Shown: piece by piece, positions 25,034-32,503 of the stretch
How the letters are laid out: the number at the start of each line of letters is the position of its first letter
How positions within the stretch are numbered: position 1 is the stretch's first letter
Assembly: GCA_965226695.1 (NCBI GenBank)
Contig: OZ245405.1
Location: 3,100,001 to 3,164,000 of the forward strand
Length of the DNA stretch: 64,000 bases
Reading direction: 5' to 3'
Origin: CATOSD01 sp965226695
GTDB taxonomy: Bacteria; Chloroflexota; Dehalococcoidia; Lucifugimonadales; CATOSD01
Notes under the pieces: model-generated
Databases searched by the model: none
Told to the model about the DNA's origin: nothing
What the model saw: only the letters and a program-made list of their open reading frames with translations
Program-made: the position numbers and the translations under genes

Positions 25034-25184
25034 AGAGACGTAGTGGATGTGGATGACAGCTTTTGCGGAGGGTCTCGAGAAAGGAGGATGCGCATTGGAT
25101 AGTAGTAGAAAGAGGTGCGCCAGGTAGGTGTTCCCTGGAGCACCTCTCACTTGTGGCCCCGCCTTGTGCGGGGCCACTTTTTTG
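25034..25184 (+). ncRNA. Predicted free-standing structured RNA
   Basis: About 150 nt between a good promoter and an intrinsic terminator. A 5' helix AGAGAC/GGTCTC can close about 25033-25076. A strong hairpin, AGAGGTGCGCCAGG paired with CCCTGGAGCACCTCT, spans 25111-25147. It does not show the signature sequences of SRP RNA, tmRNA or RNase P RNA. A possible 10-codon peptide (TTG at 25096, after AAGGAGG) ends in the 5' arm of the hairpin, so a leader-peptide role is possible, but no gene follows in the same direction. Confidence 0.45.
25152..25183 (+). terminator. Rho-independent terminator
   Basis: A 10-bp GC stem (GTGGCCCCGC / GCGGGGCCAC) with a 5-nt loop is followed by a run of six to seven T. 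It ends the predicted small RNA. Confidence 0.85.
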
Positions 25185-25242
25185 TGGAATTATGTCCTCA
25201 AATTCTCTGGGGCCTGATTCCGCTTCCTCTGTGCGAACACCT

Positions 25243-25629
25243 CTACGTATCGGCCAGCTCAAACGCAGCTACTACATGGCTGACTGATATTGATGCTGAA
25301 GTCCTATTTGTGGGCGATGTAAACAGTGTAAGCTCACCACCTTGAAGAGGCGTTCTAGATGCCATTTCCACATCTAGCCACAAAGTACCATCGGACGCTT
25401 GGACTACCCTACTGATGTGGTCCACTACGATAGTAACTCCTGTATCAGTCAATAGCCCGAATGTCCAATGGTCTGTCATCATTCGCCAAGTGAACCAAGC
25501 AGGCAAGATATCCACTGCTTCCTTTTGCTGCTCGTTTAATTCATCATATGATGCCAACTTGAACCTCCACTGTGCCCTCTGCTGATGGGGAATATGTACA
25601 GTTTTGGACGGATTGACGCCTAAACCCAT
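25243..25629 (-). CDS. Hypothetical protein in AT-rich island
   Basis: 128 residues, not recognised. It contains WFTWRMMTDHWTFGLLTDTG followed by VTIVVDHISRVVQA, suggesting a small alpha/beta or beta-rich fold, and no membrane segment or signal peptide. Base composition is clearly more AT-rich than the flanking core genes. It is the last of a run of small minus-strand genes downstream of the Xer-type recombinase, and its 3' end faces the predicted small RNA. Confidence 0.45.
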   Translation of the reverse strand: MGLGVNPSKTVHIPHQQRAQWRFKLASYDELNEQQKEAVDILPAWFTWRMMTDHWTFGLLTDTGVTIVVDHISRVVQASDGTLWLDVEMASRTPLQGGELTLFTSPTNRTSASISVSHVVAAFELADT

Positions 25630-25646
25630 GTTCTCTTGCGCCGCGT

Positions 25647-25967
25647 CTATTCATTCTCATGCGGCAGCCGAGATCCCATTGTACTTAATCGAACCGAAGT
25701 TACATGGCCGGGATGAATGTAACTCGGATAGGTTTCTTTCAAGTAATTCATTACAATTCCATCCTTGGTCAGCCACTCATATAGGTGGTCAATTCCCTTG
25801 CGGGCTACTCCATACAGCTTGAATCCTCGCTTTCTGCACTTCTCAAACAGCACCTCTAGATTCTCGTCTACCTCGGTTCTCGTTAGTACGCCGTCTTCCT
25901 TAAGTCTAAACGCCTCCCATACATGGAACCGATAATCGTAGTTGAGTATGAATCCGTCTTTGACCAA
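25647..25967 (-). CDS. Hypothetical protein in AT-rich island
   Basis: 106 residues, not recognised. It has RTEVDENLEVLFEKCRKRGF, a charged helix, followed by KLYGVARKGIDHLYEWLTKD, suggesting a small helical cytoplasmic protein. Upstream in-frame codons might extend the start. It is separated by 17 bp from the next minus-strand gene, so the two may be co-transcribed. Confidence 0.4.
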   Translation of the reverse strand: MVKDGFILNYDYRFHVWEAFRLKEDGVLTRTEVDENLEVLFEKCRKRGFKLYGVARKGIDHLYEWLTKDGIVMNYLKETYPSYIHPGHVTSVRLSTMGSRLPHENE

Positions 25968-26045
25968 CTTAGTCGCCTTTTTCCGCTGCGATTTCCCCTA
26001 AGTTTGATATACTGCTAGCCAACTAGACCGAAGGAGAACCCAAGA

Positions 26046-26372
26046 ATGCAGAAAGCTCATTACATCTGCGATAAGGTTATTGCTCAGATGTCGGCCCTAC
26101 TACATGCTGATACAAGTGATGACCCCGATAACCATGTCGAACTTCTTGGGATGAACTTCGCCCTAAATGCCGCCACCCACTACCAACTTCATCTCTGGGA
26201 GACTATGGGTACAACTTCTGGGGATGCGAAGCTAATCAAGGAGATAGAGTCTGGCTGCTTCTATAGCCGTCTCCTGTCGGCAATTGACAGCTTGGGCCTT
26301 CAGTATACATGTAGCCTCATAGTTGGCATCAATAAGGGCATCTCGATTTTCAAGCGTAATACACTCGGCTAG
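26046..26372 (+). CDS. Hypothetical small protein
   Basis: 108 residues, not recognised. The ATG follows a good GAAGGAG ribosome-binding site. The first 75 residues (MQKAHYICDKVIAQMSALLH and NFALNAATHYQLHLWETMG) read like a helical protein with several His and Met residues. The last 45 codons overlap an opposing small gene, so either the C-terminus or the opposing frame may be spurious. Confidence 0.4.
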   Translation: MQKAHYICDKVIAQMSALLHADTSDDPDNHVELLGMNFALNAATHYQLHLWETMGTTSGDAKLIKEIESGCFYSRLLSAIDSLGLQYTCSLIVGINKGISIFKRNTLG

Positions 26373-26426
26373 CTCAGCAAGTCTAGCAAGGTGTGACGCA
26401 TCTGGTTTCCAATCTTCGAATGTCAT
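26232..26426 (-). CDS. Hypothetical 64-residue protein, convergent overlap
   Basis: MTFEDWKPDASHLARLAELA at the start and an Ala/Glu-rich helix after it look protein-like, and AAAGGGG precedes the ATG. It overlaps 141 bp of the opposing 26046 gene tail to tail. No known domain. Confidence 0.35.
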   Translation of the reverse strand: MTFEDWKPDASHLARLAELAECITLENRDALIDANYEATCILKAQAVNCRQETAIEAARLYLLD

Positions 26427-26455
26427 TTCCCCTTTCTCATACTCTCTGCCTCCTT

Positions 26456-26683
26456 CTAACTAGATTCTTGCTCATACTCGGCGAGCCTGTGGTCCAGTAA
26501 CACCAGCAACCCTTGCTGTTGCTGAAGAACTCCGGTGACTACCTCAAATAGGTCTGGATAGGTGATATGAGGATTAGGAATGCCGTAACTCCTGCAGGCC
26601 TCAATTGTTCGCTCCAATTCCTGAATCAGCCCCTCTGACCTCTCTAGCCCTTCCCCGATTGAATCGCGTTCTTCGTTAGTCAT
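26456..26683 (-). CDS. Hypothetical 75-residue helical protein
   Basis: The ATG follows AAGGAG at proper spacing. The sequence is almost wholly helical: ERSEGLIQELERTIEACRSY at the N-terminus and LLVLLDHRLAEYEQE at the C-terminus, with a short proline break (IPNPHITYP) between. It may dimerise as a coiled coil. It lies in a run of small AT-rich genes of unknown role. Confidence 0.45.
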   Translation of the reverse strand: MTNEERDSIGEGLERSEGLIQELERTIEACRSYGIPNPHITYPDLFEVVTGVLQQQQGLLVLLDHRLAEYEQESS

Positions 26684-26813
26684 TAGTTCTCCTTAACCAA
26701 CCTTGTTCAAGCAAGCTGTCCATATTCAGTAGTGCTCCTATAATCAAGGTGGCCCAGCCATAGAACATGCAAATGGGATTCTTTTCAGTGCCACCCAACT
26801 CGATCAGGTTCAT

Positions 26814-27006
26814 CTAACCGTAGAACCTCTTGGCCTCTCGTTCCATTTCCTTGCGTGTTGTCGTGCTGTCGTGGGACAACATGCCCATCGCAAGGGAAAT
26901 CCTCTGTTCCTTGATCTCCTCCAGGGAGGGTTAGGGGGCGGCTGGCGGCTTTTCGGAGCAACTCGTCCATGTTTTCCAGTTGGGGATCTATCTTGTCTTC
27001 GGACAT
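26814..27006 (-). pseudogene. Small gene with a single frameshift
   Basis: From the ATG at 27006 (GAGAGGA upstream) the frame reads MSEDKIDPQLENMDELLRKA through ASRPLTLP. Shifting by one base at the CCTCCCTGGAGGAG stretch (about 26925) gives LEEIKEQRISLAMGMLSHDS, TTTRKEMEREAKRFYG and a stop. Without the shift the tail is compositionally odd (to 26785). I read it as a gene of about 65 codons broken by one indel, or as a sequencing error at a repeat-rich spot. Confidence 0.5.
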
Positions 27007-27279
27007 GCCTTTCCTCTCATCAGTTCTCGCTCAAATGGGCCCCTTGATGGCATCGTTTAGAACTACAGTTCACTTTTTCTTTTGAAATTATAGCAGGTTC
27101 GTGTCCTCCTATTGCGCTAGCGATTTGGCGCAAAGTGCTGACTGGCGGGCCGCAAATGTGTACCATAAAGTTGTATGATTGGCGGGCGCGGCCCGGGCCC
27201 CCCTGTCGAGCATCGACAGGGGGTGGCAACATGGTTGCTGAAACAGTGCGTGGCTCAGTGCGTGAAGGAGGTGAGCACG

Positions 27280-28725
27280 ATGCAGAAGGGATTCGAAGAC
27301 CGTTTTGGAGTGGACCTGGGGACCACTTCCGCGGCAGCGGCTCAGCTCTACTCGGAGGGCGTGGACCTCGCGCTCTCGCGCAACTTCGGCTCGGACGCCA
27401 AGTACCTGGCGGCAATCGAGGAGGACGAGGGTTTCGCGACGGCCTACGCGTCGCTCGCGGTGCTGCGGCAGCACGCCGGCCAGCAACAGGAGGCGCGGCA
27501 GTCCGCCGCGCGCGCCGCCGAGCTGGCTCGCTCGCAGTCGAGGCGGGTGCAGGGCTACGCGGACACCGTCGCGCTCTGGGTGGGCGGCGAAGGTCGCAAG
27601 GCCTACTCGCGGGTGCGAGAACACCTGCGGGAGTATCCTAACGACGCGATGGCGCTGAACGCGGGTCACAGGCTGCTGGTCATGGGCTGCGGCGCGGCGG
27701 GCGTGCCCAACTACCCGCCCGAACTGCTGGGGCTGCTGAAGAGCGTGGAGCACGCCTACGGCGACGAGTGGTCGTTCCTGGGCAACTTCGCCTTCGCGCA
27801 CCACGAGTCGGGCCTGCTCGACGACGCGCTGAGGTACGCCGAGCGCTCGCTGGAGCAGCGGCCCGACAACGGCAACGCCTCCCACTCTGTCGCGCACGTG
27901 TTCTTCGAGCGCGGCGACCATACCACGGGCCAGAGCTTCCTGGGCGAGTGGATACAGGACTACGACAGGCGGGGTCCGTTCTTCGTACACCTGTCCTGGC
28001 ACCACGCGCTGTTCCAGCTTGCGCTGGGCCGCTACCAGAACGTGCTGGGGCTGTACGGCGACGCCATACGTCCGTCGGTTGTTTCCAAGAACACGAGCTC
28101 CATAGGCGATAGCTGCTCGATAATGTGGCGCATGCAGCTTTACGGCGACACGCCCCCCGCGATGCCCTGGCAAGAGGTACGCGACCAGGCCGAGTTCGCC
28201 ATCGCCGGGCGCGGTCCGGGCTTCGCCATAGCGCACGCCGCATTCGCCTACGCGGGCAGCGGCGACGACGAGGGCCTGGGCCGCATGATCGAAGGCATCC
28301 GCCAGTACGGCGCAGAGGGCAGCGAGCAGGCGGCCGAGGTCACACTGCCGCTCGTCAAGGGCATCCGCTCATTCGCCCAGGGCGACTACGCCAAGTCCGC
28401 GAGCCTGCTCGCCCCCATCCGCGGCCAGCTGGTGCGGCTGGGCGGCAGCCACGCGCAGCGCGAGGTGTTCGAGGACACGCTGCTCGCCGCCTATCTGCGC
28501 TCCGACCAGTTCGACAAGGCGGAGGACCTGCTCCGTGCCCGCCTGAACCAGCGCACCTCGGTGCGGGACACGCTGTGGCTGAGCAGCGCGCAGGTCAGCA
28601 CGGGCAACGCGGAGGACGCGCTCAAGGGCGTGGACAGCGTGAAGCAGGGTTGGAAGGACGCTGACCCCGGCTCGCCGGAGCTCGCGAGGCTAGACTCCAT
28701 CGCCGCCCAGGCGTCCACCGGCTAG
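27280..28725 (+). CDS. TTC38-like tetratricopeptide protein
   Basis: 481 residues from the ATG after GAAGGAGG; longer in-frame starts lie in the promoter region. Helical repeats run throughout. The motif pattern HSVAHVFFERGDHTTGQSFL followed by FFVHLSWHHALFQLALGRY is characteristic of the TTC38 family, found in animals and many bacteria and of unknown function. The many His and Trp residues in this core are conserved in the family. No signal peptide is seen, so it is cytoplasmic. It may lead the aroQ operon, whose first gene starts about 20 bp downstream. Confidence 0.75.
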   Translation: MQKGFEDRFGVDLGTTSAAAAQLYSEGVDLALSRNFGSDAKYLAAIEEDEGFATAYASLAVLRQHAGQQQEARQSAARAAELARSQSRRVQGYADTVALWVGGEGRKAYSRVREHLREYPNDAMALNAGHRLLVMGCGAAGVPNYPPELLGLLKSVEHAYGDEWSFLGNFAFAHHESGLLDDALRYAERSLEQRPDNGNASHSVAHVFFERGDHTTGQSFLGEWIQDYDRRGPFFVHLSWHHALFQLALGRYQNVLGLYGDAIRPSVVSKNTSSIGDSCSIMWRMQLYGDTPPAMPWQEVRDQAEFAIAGRGPGFAIAHAAFAYAGSGDDEGLGRMIEGIRQYGAEGSEQAAEVTLPLVKGIRSFAQGDYAKSASLLAPIRGQLVRLGGSHAQREVFEDTLLAAYLRSDQFDKAEDLLRARLNQRTSVRDTLWLSSAQVSTGNAEDALKGVDSVKQGWKDADPGSPELARLDSIAAQASTG

Positions 28726-28746
28726 GCGGCGCTGACGGCTCGCGTG

Positions 28747-29187
28747 ATGAGAGTGCTCGTGATAAACGGCCCCAACCTCAATCTGTTGGGCGCGCGCGAG
28801 CCGTCGTACTACGGCGTCAAGACGCTGGAGGACATTCTGGAGGCGTTGGAGGAGACCGCGCGGGACCTCGACGTGGAGTTGGAGGCGTTCCAGTCCAACC
28901 ACGAGGGGGCGCTCATTGACTACGTGCAGGTCAACGCTCCAGACGCCTCCGGCATCATCGTCAACGCGGGCGCGCTGACGCACTACGGTTTGGCGCTGCG
29001 CGACGCGCTGATCGACTCACGGCTTCCCATAATCGAGGTGCACTTATCCAACATCCACGCGCGGGAGGAGTTCCGGCGCCGCTCCGTGCTGGCGGACGTG
29101 GCCGTGGGCCAGATAGCCGGCCTGGGGTGGAAGGGATACCTGTACGCGCTGGAGTACTTCGCCGACGAAATCAAGAACAGAGGCTGA
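28747..29187 (+). CDS. aroQ: 3-dehydroquinate dehydratase, type II
   Basis: 146 residues, the standard length. The start MRVLVINGPNLNLLGAREPS carries the catalytic-loop region, EAFQSNHEGALID the substrate-binding Asn/His/Glu, IIVNAGALTHYG the active-site strand, and EVHLSNIHAREEFRR the C-terminal His and Arg. It removes water from 3-dehydroquinate in the shikimate pathway. A GTG one codon earlier is an alternative start. It is followed within 10 bp by an M24 peptidase gene and then efp, a gene order also known in Bacillus (yqhS-yqhT-efp). Confidence 0.95.
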   Translation: MRVLVINGPNLNLLGAREPSYYGVKTLEDILEALEETARDLDVELEAFQSNHEGALIDYVQVNAPDASGIIVNAGALTHYGLALRDALIDSRLPIIEVHLSNIHAREEFRRRSVLADVAVGQIAGLGWKGYLYALEYFADEIKNRG

Positions 29188-29194
29188 ACGAACG

Positions 29195-30277
29195 ATGAGT
29201 GAACGCCTGAACCGGCTGAGGACCGCCCTGCACGAGAACGAGCTGGACGCCATACTGGTGTCCACGCCGGAGAACAGGCGCTACGTGTCCGGCTTCACCG
29301 GGTCCGCGGGATACCTGCTCGTGAGCGAGGGCGACGCCGTTCTGGCGACCGACTTCCGGTACGTCGAGCAGGCGGGCAGGCAGTCGCCCGGCTTCCGCGT
29401 TCACGAGGTGCGCGCTAATCTCGGCTGGCTGCCGCAGCTCGCGTCGGAGATGGGCGCGAGGCGCGTCGGCTTCGAGTCCACGGAGATGACCTACGCCACC
29501 AACGCGGCGTTCCTCAAGGCCATCGAGGATGCCGAGGGCGTGGACAAGCCGGAGCTTGTCTCCACGTCGGGGATAGTGGAGAAGCTGAGGGCGATCAAGG
29601 ACGCAGACGAGCTGGCCCTGCTGACACGGGCGATCCACATCGGGGACGAGGCGTTCGCGCAGGTCGCGCCGACTATCGAGCCGGGGGTGACCGAGACGGA
29701 GATCGCCTGGGAGCTCGAGAAGGCGATGCGCGAGCGCGGCGCGGAGAAGCTGGGCTACGACATCATCGTGGCCGCGGGCCCCAACGGCGCCCTGCCCCAC
29801 CACCGCGCGGACGACACGGTGGTGCGCGACGGCGACGCCATCGTGATCGACATGGGCTGCGTCTACGAGGGCTACACGTCCGACATGACCCGGACCGTCC
29901 TGGTTGGCGAGGCCGACGAGACTTTTCGGCGGGTGTACGACACCGTGCTGCGCGCACAGCTCGAGGCCGAGGAACTGGTGCGCTCGGGCATGACCGGCAA
30001 AGAGTTGGACACCATAGCGCGCGACATAATCGCCGAGGCGGGCTATGGCGAGGCGTTCGGCCACAGCCTGGGCCACGGCATCGGCCTTGAAGTACACGAG
30101 GAGCCGCGTGTGAGCTCGATGTCCGACCAGGTGCTCGAAGACGGCATGGTCTTCACCATCGAGCCCGGCATATACCTTTCCGGCTGGGGCGGCGTGAGAA
30201 TCGAAGACAACGTCGTGCTGGAGAACGGCCGCGCCCGCATCATCACCTCTACCCACAAGCGGGAGAGGGCGGTTTAA
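29195..30277 (+). CDS. Xaa-Pro aminopeptidase (M24 family)
   Basis: 360 residues. A creatinase-like N-terminal domain (about 1-130, ending VEKLRAIKDADEL) precedes the pita-bread domain. The five metal ligands are visible: D in VIDMGCVYEG, D in YTSDMTRTV, H in SLGHGIGLEVHEEP, E in VFTIEPGIYL and E in VRIEDNVVL. It removes N-terminal residues before proline and is cytoplasmic. It lies between aroQ and efp in one probable operon. Length and motifs fit PepP/YqhT-type enzymes rather than methionine aminopeptidase. Confidence 0.9.
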   Translation: MSERLNRLRTALHENELDAILVSTPENRRYVSGFTGSAGYLLVSEGDAVLATDFRYVEQAGRQSPGFRVHEVRANLGWLPQLASEMGARRVGFESTEMTYATNAAFLKAIEDAEGVDKPELVSTSGIVEKLRAIKDADELALLTRAIHIGDEAFAQVAPTIEPGVTETEIAWELEKAMRERGAEKLGYDIIVAAGPNGALPHHRADDTVVRDGDAIVIDMGCVYEGYTSDMTRTVLVGEADETFRRVYDTVLRAQLEAEELVRSGMTGKELDTIARDIIAEAGYGEAFGHSLGHGIGLEVHEEPRVSSMSDQVLEDGMVFTIEPGIYLSGWGGVRIEDNVVLENGRARIITSTHKRERAV

Positions 30278-30300
30278 CCGCACCGACAGGAGGTCCCGCG

Positions 30301-30864
30301 ATGACTCTAAGCTATGGAGAGTTGCGCAAGGGCATGGCCGTCGAGCTGGACGGCAATCCCTTCATAGTCGTCGACTACGAGCGCAGCAAAATGCAGCAGC
30401 GCGCCCCCGTGATGCGCATCAAGTTCCGCGACCTGGTCAGCGGCCGGCTATCCGAGCGCACTTTCTCAGGCTATGACGTGGGCTTCAAGCTGGCCGCCGT
30501 CGAGCGACGCAGCGCCGAGTACATTTACCAGGACGACGACTTCCGCTACTTCATGGACGTTGAGACCTATGACCAGTTCCCCCTGTCCGACGACCAGATC
30601 AGGAACGAGCTGCCATACCTGATAGAGCAGACGAACGTGGAGTTGGTGCTCTTCCGAGAAAACCCGGTCGCCATCGAGATGCCCGTTTCCGTGGACCTCG
30701 AGGTAACCGAGACAGACCCCGGCTTCAAGGGCGACACGGCGCAGGGCGGCTCCAAGCCGGCCACGCTGGAGACCGGCCTTGTGGTGAACGTGCCGCTGTT
30801 CGTCAACCGCGGCGACCGGATAAAGGTCGACACGCGCTCCGGCAGCTACCTGTCCCGAGTGTAG
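30301..30864 (+). CDS. efp: Elongation factor P
   Basis: 187 residues with three beta-barrel domains: KOW-like about 1-63, the OB domain about 65-125 and the C-terminal domain with TGLVVNVPLFVNRGDRIKVD. EF-P binds between the P and E sites and rescues ribosomes stalled at polyproline. The loop that normally reads PGKG and carries the modified Lys or Arg is here SKMQQRAP (29-36), so the tip is Gln or Arg depending on alignment. A GACAGGAGG ribosome-binding site precedes the ATG. It is the third gene of the aroQ-pepP-efp group. Confidence 0.93.
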   Translation: MTLSYGELRKGMAVELDGNPFIVVDYERSKMQQRAPVMRIKFRDLVSGRLSERTFSGYDVGFKLAAVERRSAEYIYQDDDFRYFMDVETYDQFPLSDDQIRNELPYLIEQTNVELVLFRENPVAIEMPVSVDLEVTETDPGFKGDTAQGGSKPATLETGLVVNVPLFVNRGDRIKVDTRSGSYLSRV

Positions 30865-30956
30865 CCGCCGCGCGCAGGCGCCCCGCGCGGCGGGCGGCCG
30901 CGCAAGACAGCTCTTATAGCCCCAGCCGCACCGGCGGAAGGCGGCCCGCACAAACC

Positions 30957-32171
30957 ATGCCCATCTACGCGGTCTCTCAAGTCACCTCCCATCTGCGCGC
31001 CCTGCTTGAAGGGGACGATCTGCTCGCCGACGTCTGGATCGGCGGAGAGGTCGCCAACGTCACCCGGGCGGCGTCCGGCCACGCCTACTTCACGCTGAGG
31101 GACGAGAGGTCCCAGTTGCGTTGCGTCATGTTCCGGCAGCGTTCGCGGGGGATGCAGCACCTTGTCAGCGGTGCGGCGGTCATCGTGCACGGGCGGGTGT
31201 CCATCTACGCCCAGAGGGGCGAGGTGCAGCTTGTGGCCGACGTTGCGCAGCCCGAGGGTGTAGGCGAGCTTCAGATGAGGCTGGAGCAGCTAAAGCTCAA
31301 GCTGGAAAGCGAGGGCCTGTTCGACCAGTCGCGCAAGCGCGGCCTGCCCAGGTTCCCACAGCGGATAGGCGTGGTCACGTCGCCGTCGGGGGCTGTGTGG
31401 CACGACATACAGACAGTGGTCGGGCGGCGCTATCCCATCGCGGAGCTGGTGCTGGCGCCCACACAGGTGCAGGGCGGCGAGGCCACGGCGCACATAGTCG
31501 CGGCGTTCGACGCGCTCGACGAGGCGCCGGCGACGGACGTTGTGATCCTCGCGCGCGGGGGCGGCTCGCTCGAAGACCTGTGGCCTTTCAACGAGGAGCC
31601 GGTCGCGAGGGCCGTGTACGCTTGCCGCGCTCCGGTGATAAGCGCGATAGGCCACGAGACCGACGTTACCATATCGGACATGGTGGCAGACGTGCGGGCG
31701 GCCACGCCCTCCGCCGCCGCGGAACTGGCCGTACCGAGCGCGGTCGAGCTCGCCGGGCAGATAATTGGCGCGGTACAGGCGCTGCACGCCGGCGCGACGG
31801 GCCGTGCGGCAATGGGCCGCGAGACGGCACGGCAGCTAGGGGCGCGGCTGGGCCGCACGTGCCCGGACGTGGACGGGCTGAGGCAGCGCGTGGACGACGC
31901 GCTGCGGGCCGCGGGGACGCACGCCAACCACAACGCCGAGGTGAAGGCGCAGCGGCTCGACGGACTCGAATCGCGGCTCACGTCGCTCAACCCCCGCGTC
32001 ATATTGCGCCGGGGATACTCGATAGTCACAGCACCCGAAAGTGGTAGAATCGTGACCGACTACTCACAGCTTTCCCCGGGCGACGCGTTGGAGCTGACGC
32101 TCGGCCGCGGGTCGGCGGAAGCCCGCGTTACCGACGTGCGCCCTGGAGACGACGATGCAACCGGAAGTTAA
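30957..32171 (+). CDS. xseA: Exodeoxyribonuclease VII large subunit
   Basis: 404 residues. An N-terminal OB-fold (about 5-100; VWIGGEVANVTRAASGHAYF) binds DNA. The catalytic Exonuc_VII_L domain follows, with RIGVVTSPSGAVWHD, DVVILARGGGSLEDLWPFNE and PVISAIGHETDVTISD. A coiled region at about 265-345 is shorter than in E. coli. Together with XseB it degrades single-stranded DNA from both ends. The gene overlaps xseB by 17 bp. Confidence 0.95.
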   Translation: MPIYAVSQVTSHLRALLEGDDLLADVWIGGEVANVTRAASGHAYFTLRDERSQLRCVMFRQRSRGMQHLVSGAAVIVHGRVSIYAQRGEVQLVADVAQPEGVGELQMRLEQLKLKLESEGLFDQSRKRGLPRFPQRIGVVTSPSGAVWHDIQTVVGRRYPIAELVLAPTQVQGGEATAHIVAAFDALDEAPATDVVILARGGGSLEDLWPFNEEPVARAVYACRAPVISAIGHETDVTISDMVADVRAATPSAAAELAVPSAVELAGQIIGAVQALHAGATGRAAMGRETARQLGARLGRTCPDVDGLRQRVDDALRAAGTHANHNAEVKAQRLDGLESRLTSLNPRVILRRGYSIVTAPESGRIVTDYSQLSPGDALELTLGRGSAEARVTDVRPGDDDATGS

Positions 32172-32442
32172 CGGCAAGACCGACATCGAGAGCCTGACAT
32201 TCGAGGAGGCGCTCGGCAGGCTGGAAGAGACCGTGCGCGCCCTCGAATCCGGGGGCTTCAGCCTGGAAGAGGCCACAAAGCTCTACGAAGACGGCGTTAA
32301 GCTGGCCCGCGTTTGCAACGAAATCCTGACCTCCGCCGAGCTGCGCATCTCGCGCATTCGCACCTCCTATGGCGAGCAGATGGGCATGAGGGAGGACAGC
32401 AACCCCTACCTGGCGTCTGACGATGACGACGAACACGACTAA
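32155..32442 (+). CDS. xseB: Exodeoxyribonuclease VII small subunit
   Basis: 95 residues. LTFEEALGRLEETVRALESG and FSLEEATKLYEDGVKLAR are the two helices of the XseB family, which bundle around the coiled part of XseA. The C-terminus is acidic (SDDDDEHD). The start lies inside xseA, and the overlap suggests coupled translation and fixed stoichiometry. Confidence 0.93.
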   Translation: MQPEVNGKTDIESLTFEEALGRLEETVRALESGGFSLEEATKLYEDGVKLARVCNEILTSAELRISRIRTSYGEQMGMREDSNPYLASDDDDEHD

Positions 32443-32503
32443 CGCGGCTGACGAGGAACGCGCCGGCGCGGGGCCGGCATACGGCTGGAGCTAGACGGGA
32501 CCG

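Noticed and set aside
25034..25184. Small RNA as SRP RNA, tmRNA or RNase P RNA
   Set aside because: The diagnostic conserved sequences of these RNAs are not present, and 6S RNA would require the two ends to pair, which they do not.
25063..25345. Plus-strand frames over the 25.0-kb region
   Set aside because: They read straight through a strong intrinsic terminator and have poor starts; a small RNA explains the region better.
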